NCBI GenBank assembly: GCA_022824805.1
Contig: JAJDZE010000096.1
Coordinates: 1 to 51,160, forward strand
Source: Acidimicrobiia bacterium
GTDB lineage: Bacteria; Actinomycetota; Acidimicrobiia; Acidimicrobiales; Poriferisodalaceae
Length of the DNA: 51,160 nucleotides
Direction: 5' to 3'
Part shown: in pieces, positions 15,640 to 23,375 of the stretch
Numbering within the stretch: the stretch's first letter is position 1
Layout: each line of letters opens with the position of its first letter
Made by a program: the position numbers and the translations under genes
The notes under the pieces: model-generated
Seen by the model: only the letters and a program-made list of their open reading frames with translations
Told to the model about the DNA's origin: nothing
Database searches by the model: none

Positions 15640-17250
15640 GCCGAACCCATCGGCGCCTTTCACCACGTTGTTGTGGCAGGCAGACAGCGACATCGCGATC
15701 ACGTCGCGGGTATCGCGTGGGTCGATGACGCCGTCGTCGGTGACCCGCCCGCTGGCGTAGGGGGCCAGCGACTTCAGCTCGTGATAATGCTCGACCTGCT
15801 CGGTGATCTTGCGGTCGGCCTCCTCGTCGAACTCGATGCCACGACGCATCGCCTGGCCCCGTCGCACGATCGACATGACCCCGGCGATCTGCTTGGGCCC
15901 CATGATGGCGATCTTGGCGGTCGGCCACAGGTAGGTGAAGCGAGTGTTGAATGCCCGACCCGACATGCCGTAGTTCCCCGCGCCATAGCTGTTGCCCAGG
16001 ATGACGGTGATGTGCGGCACCATCGAGTTGGACACGGCGTTGATCATCTTCGAGCCGTTCTTGACGATTCCGCCCTGCTCGAAGTCCTTGCCGACCATGT
16101 AGCCGGTGATGTTCTGCAGGAACACCAGCGGGATGTCCTGCTGGTTGCAGAGCTGGATGAACTGCGTGGCCTTCTCGGAGCTGTCGCTGAACAGCGGGCC
16201 GTTGTTGCCCAGGATCCCCACGGGGAAGCCCTGCACGGAGGCCCAGCCGCAGATGAGCGTGGTGCCGTAGCGGGCCTTGAACTCCTCGAATCGGGAGCCG
16301 TCGGCGATGCGGGCGATCACCTCGCGGCAATCGATCATGGCCTGCAGGTCCCGCGGCATCAGCCCGAGCAGTTCGGCGGGATCGTGCACTGGCGGATCGG
16401 CCGGCATGGTCGGTCCCGGGCCCAGCTTGCGCCAGTTGAGATGCGCCACGACCTCGCGGCAGATGCGCAGCGCATCGGCTTCGTCCTCTGCGAGGTAGTC
16501 GGCGAGGCCGGAGATCTCGGCGTGCATCTGCGCCCCGCCGAGCGTCTCGTCGTCTGAGTCCTCGCCGGTGGCCATCTTCACCAGCGGCGGCCCGCCCAGG
16601 AAGACCTTCGACTGGTTGCGGATGAAGATGTTGTAGTCGCTCATGCCGGGCTGGTAGGCGCCCCCGGCGGTGGAACTGCCGAAGACCACAGAGATCGAGG
16701 GGATCTTCATCTTCGACAGCTCGGTGACGTCATAGAACAGCCGGCCCGACTCGGCGAAGTGGCTCTCCTGCTCGAGCATCTGGCGCTCAGGGTCGTCGTC
16801 GCCGCGCAGGTCGCCGCCCGCCGACTCCACGAACTGGATGTAGGGCATGCGGTTGTCGCGGCAGATCTCGATGGCCCGCATGATCTTGCGGCCGGCGAAC
16901 ACCGTGATGGCCCCGCCCAGCACGGTGGGGTCGTTGCCCTCGATCATGCACTCGACGCCGTTCACGACGCCGATGCCCATCACCAGCCCGCCGCCGACGG
17001 CGTAGTTCGAGCAGTAGCCGGCCAGCGAGCTGATCTCGAAGAATGGCGAGTCGCGGTCGAGCACCATGGCGATGCGTTCGCGCACCGGCATCTTGTCGCG
17101 GCTGCGCATGCGTGCCATAGCCCGCGGCCCGCCGCCGGCCGCAGCCTGCTGCTGCAGCTCGTCGAGCTCGGCGAGCTGGGTGCGCATGTCGTCGCAGTTC
17201 TTGGTGAACCACTCGGCAGAGGTGTCGATGTGAGATCGCAGTACCGGCAT
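15625..17250 (-). CDS. Acyl-CoA carboxylase carboxyltransferase (beta) subunit, methylcrotonyl-CoA carboxylase-like
   Basis: A 541-residue protein with both crotonase-like halves of biotin-dependent carboxyltransferases. The N-half has RIAMVLDRDSPFFEISSLAG, NDPTVLGGAITV and FVESAGGDL. The C-half has GILGNNGPLFS, PLVFLQNITGYMVG and GNSYGAGNYGMSGRAF. The FLQNITGYMVGK and SYGAGNYGM blocks are closest to methylcrotonyl- and geranyl-CoA carboxylases. It transfers CO2 from biotin to the acyl-CoA. The ATG at 17248-17250 is chosen because the family N-terminus (SHIDTSAEWF) begins there; upstream codons are low-complexity. It is co-directional with the alpha subunit and probably the first gene of that operon. 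Confidence 0.92.
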   Translation of the reverse strand: MPVLRSHIDTSAEWFTKNCDDMRTQLAELDELQQQAAAGGGPRAMARMRSRDKMPVRERIAMVLDRDSPFFEISSLAGYCSNYAVGGGLVMGIGVVNGVECMIEGNDPTVLGGAITVFAGRKIMRAIEICRDNRMPYIQFVESAGGDLRGDDDPERQMLEQESHFAESGRLFYDVTELSKMKIPSISVVFGSSTAGGAYQPGMSDYNIFIRNQSKVFLGGPPLVKMATGEDSDDETLGGAQMHAEISGLADYLAEDEADALRICREVVAHLNWRKLGPGPTMPADPPVHDPAELLGLMPRDLQAMIDCREVIARIADGSRFEEFKARYGTTLICGWASVQGFPVGILGNNGPLFSDSSEKATQFIQLCNQQDIPLVFLQNITGYMVGKDFEQGGIVKNGSKMINAVSNSMVPHITVILGNSYGAGNYGMSGRAFNTRFTYLWPTAKIAIMGPKQIAGVMSIVRRGQAMRRGIEFDEEADRKITEQVEHYHELKSLAPYASGRVTDDGVIDPRDTRDVIAMSLSACHNNVVKGADGFGVFRM

Positions 17251-17772
17251 GTGACTCCCGCAGGCTCGCAGCGCTCCCGCCTGCGCGCCCGCCCTCAGGC
17301 CAGCCGCAGACGCGAACCCCCGAAGTCTGCTTGACGCGCCCGCCGATTGCTCTGTAGGCCTTGGAGCGGGACGTGCCAATAGCCTCGCGGTAACGAGCAA
17401 TCGGGCTGTAGGGCCTCTGCCATGACGGGTGAGGGCACAAAGTCACGTCCGAATTGCAGGGACTGCCCGCTCTCTGTGCATTGCGCGTGGGCGAATGAGC
17501 GGGCGCGGCTACGCGGACGCCGATGATGCGCGAGCTGGTCGATCGACCAGACCCGTGCCTAGGGGTCCGTGAATCGCAGCGGCGGCGATCATCCCTGCTT
17601 CGACCGATGACCAAGTGCGCTTCATCCTGATGCTGCCGACCCGTAGTGGGCTAACGATGATCGGCCGCCAATGGCACCCGGCCGAGGTGTCGTCAGTCAC
17701 CTGACAGGGACCCCCGTCACCCAGGTATCCGGGTGACCGTGGCCCGCGACGCCCGGTCTCGACCGCTGCGCC
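17251..17772. other. Intergenic stretch without a recognisable gene
   Basis: About 520 bp between the carboxylase operon (minus) and the BrnT-like pair (plus). A minus-strand frame around 17330-17430 reads YSPIARYREAIGTS but has no identifiable domain or clear start. It should hold the carboxylase promoter, which I cannot place. An inverted repeat lies at 17716-17737. Confidence 0.4.
17716..17737. promoter_or_regulatory. Inverted repeat upstream of the BrnT-like pair
   Basis: GTCACCC (17716-17722) and GGGTGAC (17731-17737) are perfect 7-bp arms around an 8-nt centre, 36 bp before the TACACT -10 element. This position fits an operator bound by an antitoxin. Confidence 0.35.
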
Positions 17773-17778
17773 TACACT
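17773..17778 (+). promoter_or_regulatory. -10 element of the BrnT-like pair
   Basis: TACACT lies 6 nt before GTG 17785 (3 nt before GTG 17782). The spacing favours 17785 as a leaderless start. Confidence 0.4.
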
Positions 17779-17784
17779 TCCGTG

Positions 17785-18018
17785 GTGGATCCGGTCGTTC
17801 GGCATAGCGCGCGACGGCACGGCATCAGCGACGAGGACATGCTTCACGCCTACCGCAACCCCATGCGTGCGTTCCGTGACGAGGACGACGAGAACTTCAT
17901 CATGTACATCGGCGGTGACCGGAGCGGTCAACCGCTCGAAGTCGGCATCGTTGTCGACGAGAACGGCGGCGAAACGGTCGTCCATGCGATGCGAGTGCGA
18001 CCTCGCTATCTGGAGTAG
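17785..18018 (+). CDS. Small BrnT/RelE-like toxin candidate
   Basis: A 77-residue protein. The order is VRHSARRHGISDEDMLHAYRNP, then RDEDDENFIMYIGGDRSGQPLEVGIVVDENG and VVHAMRVRPRYLE. A basic helical start, a central beta hairpin and a terminal HAMxxRPxYL strand resemble BrnT-like ribonuclease toxins and a widespread small actinobacterial family. GTG 17785 is preferred over GTG 17782 because of the -10 element. The stop is followed 6 nt later by the start of an acidic partner (18024-18362), as in toxin-first TA pairs. No activity is proven; it could be a plain small protein. Confidence 0.6.
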   Translation: MDPVVRHSARRHGISDEDMLHAYRNPMRAFRDEDDENFIMYIGGDRSGQPLEVGIVVDENGGETVVHAMRVRPRYLE

Positions 18019-18023
18019 GACCC

Positions 18024-18362
18024 ATGGGCTGGACGTCTGAGGAAATCGAGGAGCGAGCTGACGAGCTAGCCGATTGGTTCGAGAACGACTTCCCGGAACG
18101 GGCTCGCGAGGTGCCGGTGGCAGAGCTGCTTCTCGAGCGTGCAGCACGCGCCCGTGCGCAATGCGAGCAGGCGGTAGCGGATGCCGTGCATGCGGCGCTG
18201 GATGCTGGAGTGCCGTGGTCTCGCGTCGGCGCGATTCTTGGCATCGACGCTCTCGATGCGAGCCGCACCTACGGGCTCGGAATAGCGGAGGATTCGGTTG
18301 GCGTTCCCGCAGGACTCGGAGTCTCCCGGGACGACAACTCAGGCGTGGCGCTTGACTTGTAG
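18024..18362 (+). CDS. Acidic partner protein of the BrnT-like gene, antitoxin candidate
   Basis: A 112-residue protein. The N-terminus is strongly acidic and helical (MGWTSEEIEERADELADWFEN). A middle segment, ADAVHAALDAGVPWSRVGAILGI, resembles the turn and recognition helix of an HTH protein. The C-terminus (SVGVPAGLGVSRDDNSG) looks disordered. It is coded 6 nt after the BrnT-like gene on the same strand. An acidic DNA-binding protein directly after a small basic one fits an antitoxin, but I do not recognise a named family. Confidence 0.55.
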   Translation: MGWTSEEIEERADELADWFENDFPERAREVPVAELLLERAARARAQCEQAVADAVHAALDAGVPWSRVGAILGIDALDASRTYGLGIAEDSVGVPAGLGVSRDDNSGVALDL

Positions 18363-18449
18363 CACAGAGCCGCGGCCTGCTCGGCCTTGGCGGCACTGGT
18401 ATGACGGGTTGACGTCCCTCAGCGATGAGGCAACCGCCGCCGTCGGGAT

Positions 18450-18689
18450 TTATTCGCTGGTCAACTCAGGGTCGCCGAAGCCGGTGGCCGCCTCTGCCCA
18501 TACCTCGTCGGTGAGGGCGCCGAACAGCTGGGCGCGCAGCTCGACTGGGTCTGGGACCGGCCTGGCGGGGTCAATCTGGAGTTCCTCGCATCCGTCGAGG
18601 TACACGTCGATCCTCGCAACATAGCCTTGCCGAAGTGTCTCGGGACTCGGCGTTTGTGGAAGAACAGGCTGCGCTCTATGCGGTGGCAC
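18450..18689 (-). CDS. Hypothetical small acidic protein, start uncertain
   Basis: The open frame has plausible codon choice (GC-rich third positions) and no low-complexity character. It reads RQGYVARIDVYLDG, CEELQIDPARPVPDPVELRAQ, then LFGALTDEVWAEAATGFG. The longest version would overlap the O-methyltransferase gene on the other strand by 55 bp, so a shorter start (for example GTG 18603-18605, 51 codons) is likelier. No domain is recognised. It may be a remnant. Confidence 0.35.
   Translation of the reverse strand: MPPHRAQPVLPQTPSPETLRQGYVARIDVYLDGCEELQIDPARPVPDPVELRAQLFGALTDEVWAEAATGFGDPELTSE
18622..18627 (+). promoter_or_regulatory. -10 element of the O-methyltransferase gene
   Basis: TAGCCT, 7 nt before the GTG start. 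The same hexamer and spacing occur before the aminotransferase gene (47473), and with 6 nt before the SRPBCC gene (40115). Confidence 0.45.
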
Positions 18690-19294
18690 ATTCGGTGCAG
18701 CTCACCGAGTTGCAGCGCGAACTGATTGCGGAGACGGCATCGCTCGGGCGGGTGGCCGGCATGCAGATCGGCCCGCTGCAGGGCGCGTTCATGACGGTGC
18801 TGGCGACGGCGCTTCGTCCGCGGCTCACCGTCGAGGTGGGCACATTCACCGGCTACTCAGCCTTGTGCGTCGCCAGTGCCCTGGAACCGGGCGCACAGCT
18901 CATCTGCTGCGACGTGTCCCAGGAATGGACGTCGATCGCCCGCCGGTACTGGGAGCGCGCTGGCGTGGCGGATCGGATCGATCTCCGCATCGGGCCGGCA
19001 CTCGACACGCTGCGTGCGCTGCCGCCGGAACCGCTCATCGACTTGGCGTTCATTGACGCGGACAAGTCCGGCTATCCCGCCTACTACGAGGAGATCTTCA
19101 CGCGGCTATCGCCGGGCGGTGTGATCTTGGTCGACAACGTGCTGTGGGGCGGTGCGGTTGCCGACCGCGCCAGCGGCGACGAGACCGCCGAGGCGCTGCG
19201 CGCATTCAATGACCATGTCGCGGCCGACAGCCGGGCCAGCACCGTGATGCTGCCTATTGGCGACGGCCTCACGATGATCAGTCGCCGCCGATAA
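18635..19294 (+). CDS. SAM-dependent O-methyltransferase (caffeoyl-CoA/catechol OMT family)
   Basis: A 219-residue class I methyltransferase. It has the SAM-binding motif VEVGTFTGYSALCVASAL, then CCDVSQEWTSIARRYWERAG, the metal-binding stretch LAFIDADKSGYPAYYEE, and LVDNVLWGGAVAD with the second metal ligand. These are the marks of Mg2+-dependent catechol- and caffeoyl-CoA-type O-methyltransferases. GTG 18635 follows a -10 hexamer by 7 nt, and the family N-terminus begins soon after. A second copy of its last 30 or so codons lies at 20131-20227, beyond a VapBC module. The methyl acceptor is unknown. Confidence 0.92.
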   Translation: MSRDSAFVEEQAALYAVAHSVQLTELQRELIAETASLGRVAGMQIGPLQGAFMTVLATALRPRLTVEVGTFTGYSALCVASALEPGAQLICCDVSQEWTSIARRYWERAGVADRIDLRIGPALDTLRALPPEPLIDLAFIDADKSGYPAYYEEIFTRLSPGGVILVDNVLWGGAVADRASGDETAEALRAFNDHVAADSRASTVMLPIGDGLTMISRRR

Positions 19295-19393
19295 CAGCCT
19301 CTTGGGGGGACCGCGAGCGTGGGCCATTTGGGGTGGGTCACTCGACGCCCAGCACGGACTCGGCTCGGCATGGCTGTGTGACTGCATGACTGC

Positions 19394-19399
19394 TAGCGT
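19394..19399 (+). promoter_or_regulatory. -10 element of the second vapBC operon
   Basis: TAGCGT, 6 nt before the vapB ATG, consistent with a leaderless transcript. No convincing -35. Confidence 0.4.
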
Positions 19400-19405
19400 G
19401 CTGTC

Positions 19406-19702
19406 ATGCAGCAGATCACATGGCGAGCAGACGAGCAACTCGTGGCTCGGGTGAAGATGTGCGCCCGCGAGCAGCGCGTCTCGATGAACGAGTACCTCAC
19501 GCGGATCGCGCAAGCGGCCACCGATCCGTCGCTCTCGTCGAACGCCATTGACGAGATCAGATCGCGCCTGCGGCTCGCTGGCCTGCTCTCGTGCTTCGAT
19601 GCCCCCGACACGCAGCGGCCCGACGACGACGCCGTTGCCGCCGCACGCCGGCGAGCGGGCCGGGGCACGCCGCTGTCCGAGCTGGTGCGCACCAACCGGT
19701 GA
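19406..19702 (+). CDS. vapB: VapB-type ribbon-helix-helix antitoxin (second module)
   Basis: A 98-residue protein. MQQITWRADEQLVARVKMCA is followed by VSMNEYLTRIAQAA, an RHH/CopG-like DNA-binding N-terminus. The C-terminal part, ARRRAGRGTPLSELVRTNR, resembles toxin-wrapping tails of VapB proteins. Its TGA overlaps the vapC GTG (GTGA). It is 112 bp downstream of the O-methyltransferase gene, on the same strand. Confidence 0.8.
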   Translation: MQQITWRADEQLVARVKMCAREQRVSMNEYLTRIAQAATDPSLSSNAIDEIRSRLRLAGLLSCFDAPDTQRPDDDAVAAARRRAGRGTPLSELVRTNR

Positions 19703-20130
19703 CGGCGTTCCTGGATTCGTCCGCTCTCGTCAAGCGCTACGCCGACGAGTCCGGAAGCGACTTGGTGCAGGCCGTCCCGCCACCGTTGATCGTCAGCGAT
19801 CTGGCCGCCGTCGAAGTCCCGGCAGCGTTGTGGCGCAAGCACCGCGTCGGCCAGATCTCCGCATCCGACGCCCAGATCCTGAGCCGGCGATTCCTGACCG
19901 ACATCGACGCAACCTCGTCACAGAGCGACGCCGTGCTCATCGAGGCGGGCAAGGACATCTTGCGCGACGCAGTCAGCTTGGTGGCCCGTCACCCGTTGCG
20001 CGCCGATGACGCCGTGCAGCTCGCGTCGGCGCTGGCCGCGGTCCGCACCCTCGGCAACTGTCCATTCGGCTGCTTCGATACGCAGCTCAACGACGCTGCG
20101 GCGGCCGAAGGTCTCACGCTGCTGTGGTGA
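19699..20130 (+). CDS. vapC: VapC-type PIN-domain toxin (second module)
   Basis: A 143-residue protein. FLDSSALVKRYADE holds the first PIN aspartate, SDLAAVEVPAALW the conserved glutamate, LRADDAVQLASAL the third acidic site and FGCFDTQLNDAA the last. All positions of the PIN metal site are present, so it should be an active ribonuclease. GTG 19699 overlaps the antitoxin stop. A frame open further upstream is rejected because it lies within vapB. The gene ends LTLLW-TGA, and similarity to the O-methyltransferase 3' end starts right after that stop. Confidence 0.9.
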   Translation: MTAFLDSSALVKRYADESGSDLVQAVPPPLIVSDLAAVEVPAALWRKHRVGQISASDAQILSRRFLTDIDATSSQSDAVLIEAGKDILRDAVSLVARHPLRADDAVQLASALAAVRTLGNCPFGCFDTQLNDAAAAEGLTLLW

Positions 20131-20227
20131 GCGCACTCTGAATCGCCATGGCCCAGCCGGCGCCCGGGCCCGCGCCGTGATGCTGCCGATCGGCGACGGC
20201 TTCACGTTGATCAGCCCCAAGCTGTAG
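20131..20227 (+). pseudogene. Orphan 3' end of an O-methyltransferase gene (displaced tail)
   Basis: Read in frame to the TAG at 20225-20227, this gives NRHGPAGARARAVMLPIGDG, then FTLISPKL. The intact methyltransferase ends NDHVAADSRASTVMLPIGDG, then LTMISRRR. DNA similarity is strong, with a 13-bp exact block, ccgtgatgctgcc. It becomes detectable immediately after the vapC stop. No start codon or domain beyond this tail exists, so it is a gene end left on the far side of the VapBC module, in the same orientation as the intact gene. Confidence 0.72.
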
Positions 20228-20237
20228 CCCTCCGCAA

Positions 20238-20243
20238 TAGCAT
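20238..20243 (+). promoter_or_regulatory. -10 element of the esterase gene
   Basis: TAGCAT, 7 nt before GTG 20251; a leaderless start is likely. Confidence 0.4.
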
Positions 20244-20250
20244 CGCCGCC

Positions 20251-21048
20251 GTGGCTGATCCGGGCGCCTGGCCAATCGACACGCACATCCTTCATCGTGC
20301 CGACGCCGATCGGAGCTACCAGGTGTGGGTGGCAGTGCCGATGGGCTACCGGCCCGATGCGACCGACCCGTACCCGCTCGTCGTCTGCTGCGATGCGCCC
20401 TGGACGTTCGGCACGGCGGTGGACACCACCAGGATCCTGTCGATGTCGCGCGAGACGCCCCGCTGCGTGGTCGCCGGCATCGCGCACGACACGGCCGACA
20501 TGCGCGAGATGCTCGACCTGCGCGCGATCGACTACACGGTGACACCAGCGGAGGCCCCGCCGATGACCGGCATCCGGGTGCCCGCCGCCGAGACGGGCGG
20601 GGCCGAGTCCTTCCGCGAGTGGCTCGCCAGCGAGGTGATGCCGCTGCTGTATCACCGTTACCACGTCGGCGAGCCGACCTATGTCGGCCATTCGTTCACA
20701 GCGCTGTTCGGCCTGCACGTGCTGTTCAACGCACCCGACATGTTCGCCCGCTACCTGCTGGCCAGCCCATCGGTGTGGTGGGACCGAGAAGAATCAGGCG
20801 ACGGGGTCATGTTCCGGCTCGAAGCTGAGCACGCCCACACGGGCGGTGATCCCAAGGTGAAGGTCTTCATGTCGATGGGCGAGAACGAGACCGACGAGTA
20901 CTCGCCCCAGGCCAAGTTCTGGGATCAGTTCTCTGCTCGCGGCTACCGCAACATCGACTCGACCTGGCATGTCTTCGGTGGCGAGAACCACAACACCGTG
21001 GTCGGCCCGGCCGTCAGCCGGGGGCTCCGGGTCCTCTACGCCGAATGA
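20251..21048 (+). CDS. Fes/IroE-like alpha/beta hydrolase (putative esterase)
   Basis: A 265-residue protein. It starts with a beta-strand domain (SYQVWVAVPMGY, then YPLVVCCDAPWTFG) typical of the Fes/IroE esterase group. The nucleophile elbow is VGHSFTALFGLHVL (Ser in GHSF), followed by the FARYLLASPSVWWD block, an acid region SMGENETDEY and the base in GGENHNTV. In that family these enzymes cut siderophore or other esters, but no siderophore gene is nearby. The next genes are an ABC importer on the same strand. The GTG start is supported by the -10 element. Confidence 0.85.
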   Translation: MADPGAWPIDTHILHRADADRSYQVWVAVPMGYRPDATDPYPLVVCCDAPWTFGTAVDTTRILSMSRETPRCVVAGIAHDTADMREMLDLRAIDYTVTPAEAPPMTGIRVPAAETGGAESFREWLASEVMPLLYHRYHVGEPTYVGHSFTALFGLHVLFNAPDMFARYLLASPSVWWDREESGDGVMFRLEAEHAHTGGDPKVKVFMSMGENETDEYSPQAKFWDQFSARGYRNIDSTWHVFGGENHNTVVGPAVSRGLRVLYAE

Positions 21049-21109
21049 CCCCCTGCCGACGGCCTAAGTTCGCGTGATCGCGAGGGGGAACGCAGAAGGC
21101 GACGGGGGG

Positions 21110-22258
21110 ATGGCGCGCACAGCACCACAAGCCGATGACACAGACGCGTCTGGCGATGTAGCCGTCAGCCGGTTGGCGCGCCTGATGCGCCCCTTCGTGG
21201 GCGTCGCCGTGCCTGCATTCGCCGCGGTCGCTGCACTGCTGGTGGGCGCCGTCATGCTGCTCGCATTCGGCGCAAACCCCTTGGTGGCCTACGGCGAGCT
21301 GGTCACGGGGGCCTTCGGCAGTGCCGACAACCTTGCGGACACCGCGGTGCGAGCGATGCCGCTGGCTCTCGTCGGTGTCGGCATCTGCATCGCGTTCCGT
21401 ACCGACGTGATCAACATCGGCGGCGAGGGTCAGATCATCCTGGGCGCGATCGCCGCCACGGTCACTTCGATGGCCTTCGACGACGTGCCGCGGGTGTTGC
21501 TGGTGCCCATGGTGATCGTGGCGGGGGCGATCGGCGGCGGCTTCTGGGGTGCGATTCCCGGGGCGCTCAAGGCCTACGCGGGTGTCAACGAGATCTTGTC
21601 CACCATCATGATGAACCTCGTTGCGTTCCATTTCCTGAGCTTCCTGCTCCAGGATCTCCTGATCGAGCCGGGGGCCATCAAGATCCAGCAGACACGCCGT
21701 CTCAGCCCCAACGCCGACTTGCCGCTGCTCCCCGGCGGAACCCGGCTGCACATCGGCGTGCTCATAGCGATCCTGGTCGCAGTGCTGGGCTACCTGCTGC
21801 TGTTCCGCAGCGCGCTCGGGATGCGATTGCGAGCGGTGGGTCACAACCAGGACGCATCCCAGTACGCCGGCATGGCCGTCAAGAAGAGCGTCACCCAAGC
21901 GCTCGCATTCAGCGGTGCCTGCTGCGGCATCGCCGGAGCGGTGCTGGTGTTCGGCAGCGAGTCGCACCGGCTGATCGGCGAGGGCGGCGCAGCGGCCTTC
22001 ACCCAGAACGCCGGCTTCAACGGCATCGTGGCGGCGCTGTTCGGTGCGCTCCATCCGATCTTCACGGTGCCTGCATCATTCCTGTTCGGGGGAATGCTCA
22101 CGGGCGGCAGCGACATGCAACGGGCGATCCAAGTGCCAGCAGCCCTGGTGGTAGCGCTGAACGGCGTCGTGGTGGTGTTCGTGGTGGGGAGCCTGCGACT
22201 GCGTGACCGGCTCAGGACATGGGTGGGCGAGGTCTCGAGCTACGGAGGCCGGGCGTGA
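21110..22258 (+). CDS. BMP-type ABC importer permease 1 (nucleoside/simple sugar)
   Basis: A 382-residue integral membrane protein of the BPD_transp_2 family, with about nine hydrophobic segments. It carries the family blocks FRTDVINIGGEGQIILGAI and VNEILSTIMMNLVAF, the cytoplasmic coupling loop, and LRAVGHNQDASQYAGM. Its nearest functional class is the YufP/NupP permease of guanosine-type importers. ATG 21110 is preferred over GTG 21074, because a likely -10 (TAAGTT ending at 21070) would put the transcript start after that GTG. Its stop overlaps the next permease gene (GTGA). First gene of the importer set 21110-26184. Confidence 0.88.
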   Translation: MARTAPQADDTDASGDVAVSRLARLMRPFVGVAVPAFAAVAALLVGAVMLLAFGANPLVAYGELVTGAFGSADNLADTAVRAMPLALVGVGICIAFRTDVINIGGEGQIILGAIAATVTSMAFDDVPRVLLVPMVIVAGAIGGGFWGAIPGALKAYAGVNEILSTIMMNLVAFHFLSFLLQDLLIEPGAIKIQQTRRLSPNADLPLLPGGTRLHIGVLIAILVAVLGYLLLFRSALGMRLRAVGHNQDASQYAGMAVKKSVTQALAFSGACCGIAGAVLVFGSESHRLIGEGGAAAFTQNAGFNGIVAALFGALHPIFTVPASFLFGGMLTGGSDMQRAIQVPAALVVALNGVVVVFVVGSLRLRDRLRTWVGEVSSYGGRA

Positions 22259-23187
22259 GCGATTTCTTCACCGTCAGCGTGCTCGTCGCCACCCTGGCGT
22301 CCGGCATCCGGCTGGCGACGCCGTTCCTGCTGTCGGCACTGGGCGAGACCATCGGCCAACGAGCCGGCGTGCTGAATCTGGGCGTCGAAGGCGTGATGCT
22401 CATCGGCGCGTATGCCGCCTACATCACAGCGCTGCGGACCGGCAGCGTCGTCGCCGGCGTGATGGCGGCCATGGCCGCCGGTGCGGCGATGGGCGTCGTG
22501 TACGCCTTCATCACAGTGGTCATGCATGCCACCCAGGGCATCAGCGGCATCGGCATCTTCCTGTTCGGCCTCGGCTTCACCGATCTGCTCTTCCGCCAGC
22601 AGGTGGGCACGCCGGTGCCGATCGACGGACTCCGGGGCCTCGACATGGGCGGGCTCTCGGATCTGCCGGTGGTAGGAGAGCTGTTCTTCCAGCACAGCGC
22701 GCTCACCTATGTGGCGTTCGCTCTGGTGCCGGTGGTGTGGTTCGCCATGAACCGCACGACCTTCGGGCTCAACGTGCGAGCCGTGGGCGAGACGCCCGAG
22801 GCTGCGGACACCCTTGGCGTGCGAGTCAACGTGGTGCGCACGCAGGCGATCATCATCGGCAACGTGATGGCGGGCCTCGCGGGCGGCACCTTGGCTCTCG
22901 ACGTCGGCATCTTCCAGCAGAACCTCACCTCGGGGCAGGGGTTCATCGCCGTGGCGCTCGTGTATTTCGGGGCGTGGCGCTCGAGCGGGGTGATGGCCGG
23001 GGCGCTGTTGTTCGGCGTCGTGTCGTCGACCGTGCTGCAGCTCAAGACGCTCGGCATCATCGTCGGCGCCAACTCGACCATCGCTGCGATGGCGCCGGCG
23101 ATCCTGACCATCGTGGTGCTCGTGCTCGTCAGCCGTCGCATCGGGGCGCCGTCCGCTCTGACGGTTCCGTTCGAACGAGACAACTGA
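22255..23187 (+). CDS. BMP-type ABC importer permease 2 (nucleoside/simple sugar)
   Basis: A 310-residue membrane protein of the same family as permease 1, shorter at the N-terminus (YufQ/NupQ-like). It has ATPFLLSALGETIGQRAGVLNLGVEG, the family hallmark near the start, and the coupling loop NVRAVGETPEAADTLGVRV. GTG 22255 overlaps the upstream TGA. The two permeases should form the heterodimeric channel. Confidence 0.9.
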   Translation: MSDFFTVSVLVATLASGIRLATPFLLSALGETIGQRAGVLNLGVEGVMLIGAYAAYITALRTGSVVAGVMAAMAAGAAMGVVYAFITVVMHATQGISGIGIFLFGLGFTDLLFRQQVGTPVPIDGLRGLDMGGLSDLPVVGELFFQHSALTYVAFALVPVVWFAMNRTTFGLNVRAVGETPEAADTLGVRVNVVRTQAIIIGNVMAGLAGGTLALDVGIFQQNLTSGQGFIAVALVYFGAWRSSGVMAGALLFGVVSSTVLQLKTLGIIVGANSTIAAMAPAILTIVVLVLVSRRIGAPSALTVPFERDN

Positions 23188-23375
23188 CAGACGCCGCACC
23201 GGACGTGTCGGGTACCCGCATGCGGGCCGCACAGGACTGTGCCTTTTGGGGAGCATCGCGCTCGTTCAGTGTCGCCTAGCATCTCCTTCAGGCCCGGGGC
23301 TCCGCCGAGCCGAGCTGCGCTGCAGCGATCAGATCCGGCGAGAGCCCACGACACGGCCGATCCGGGAGGGGTCAC

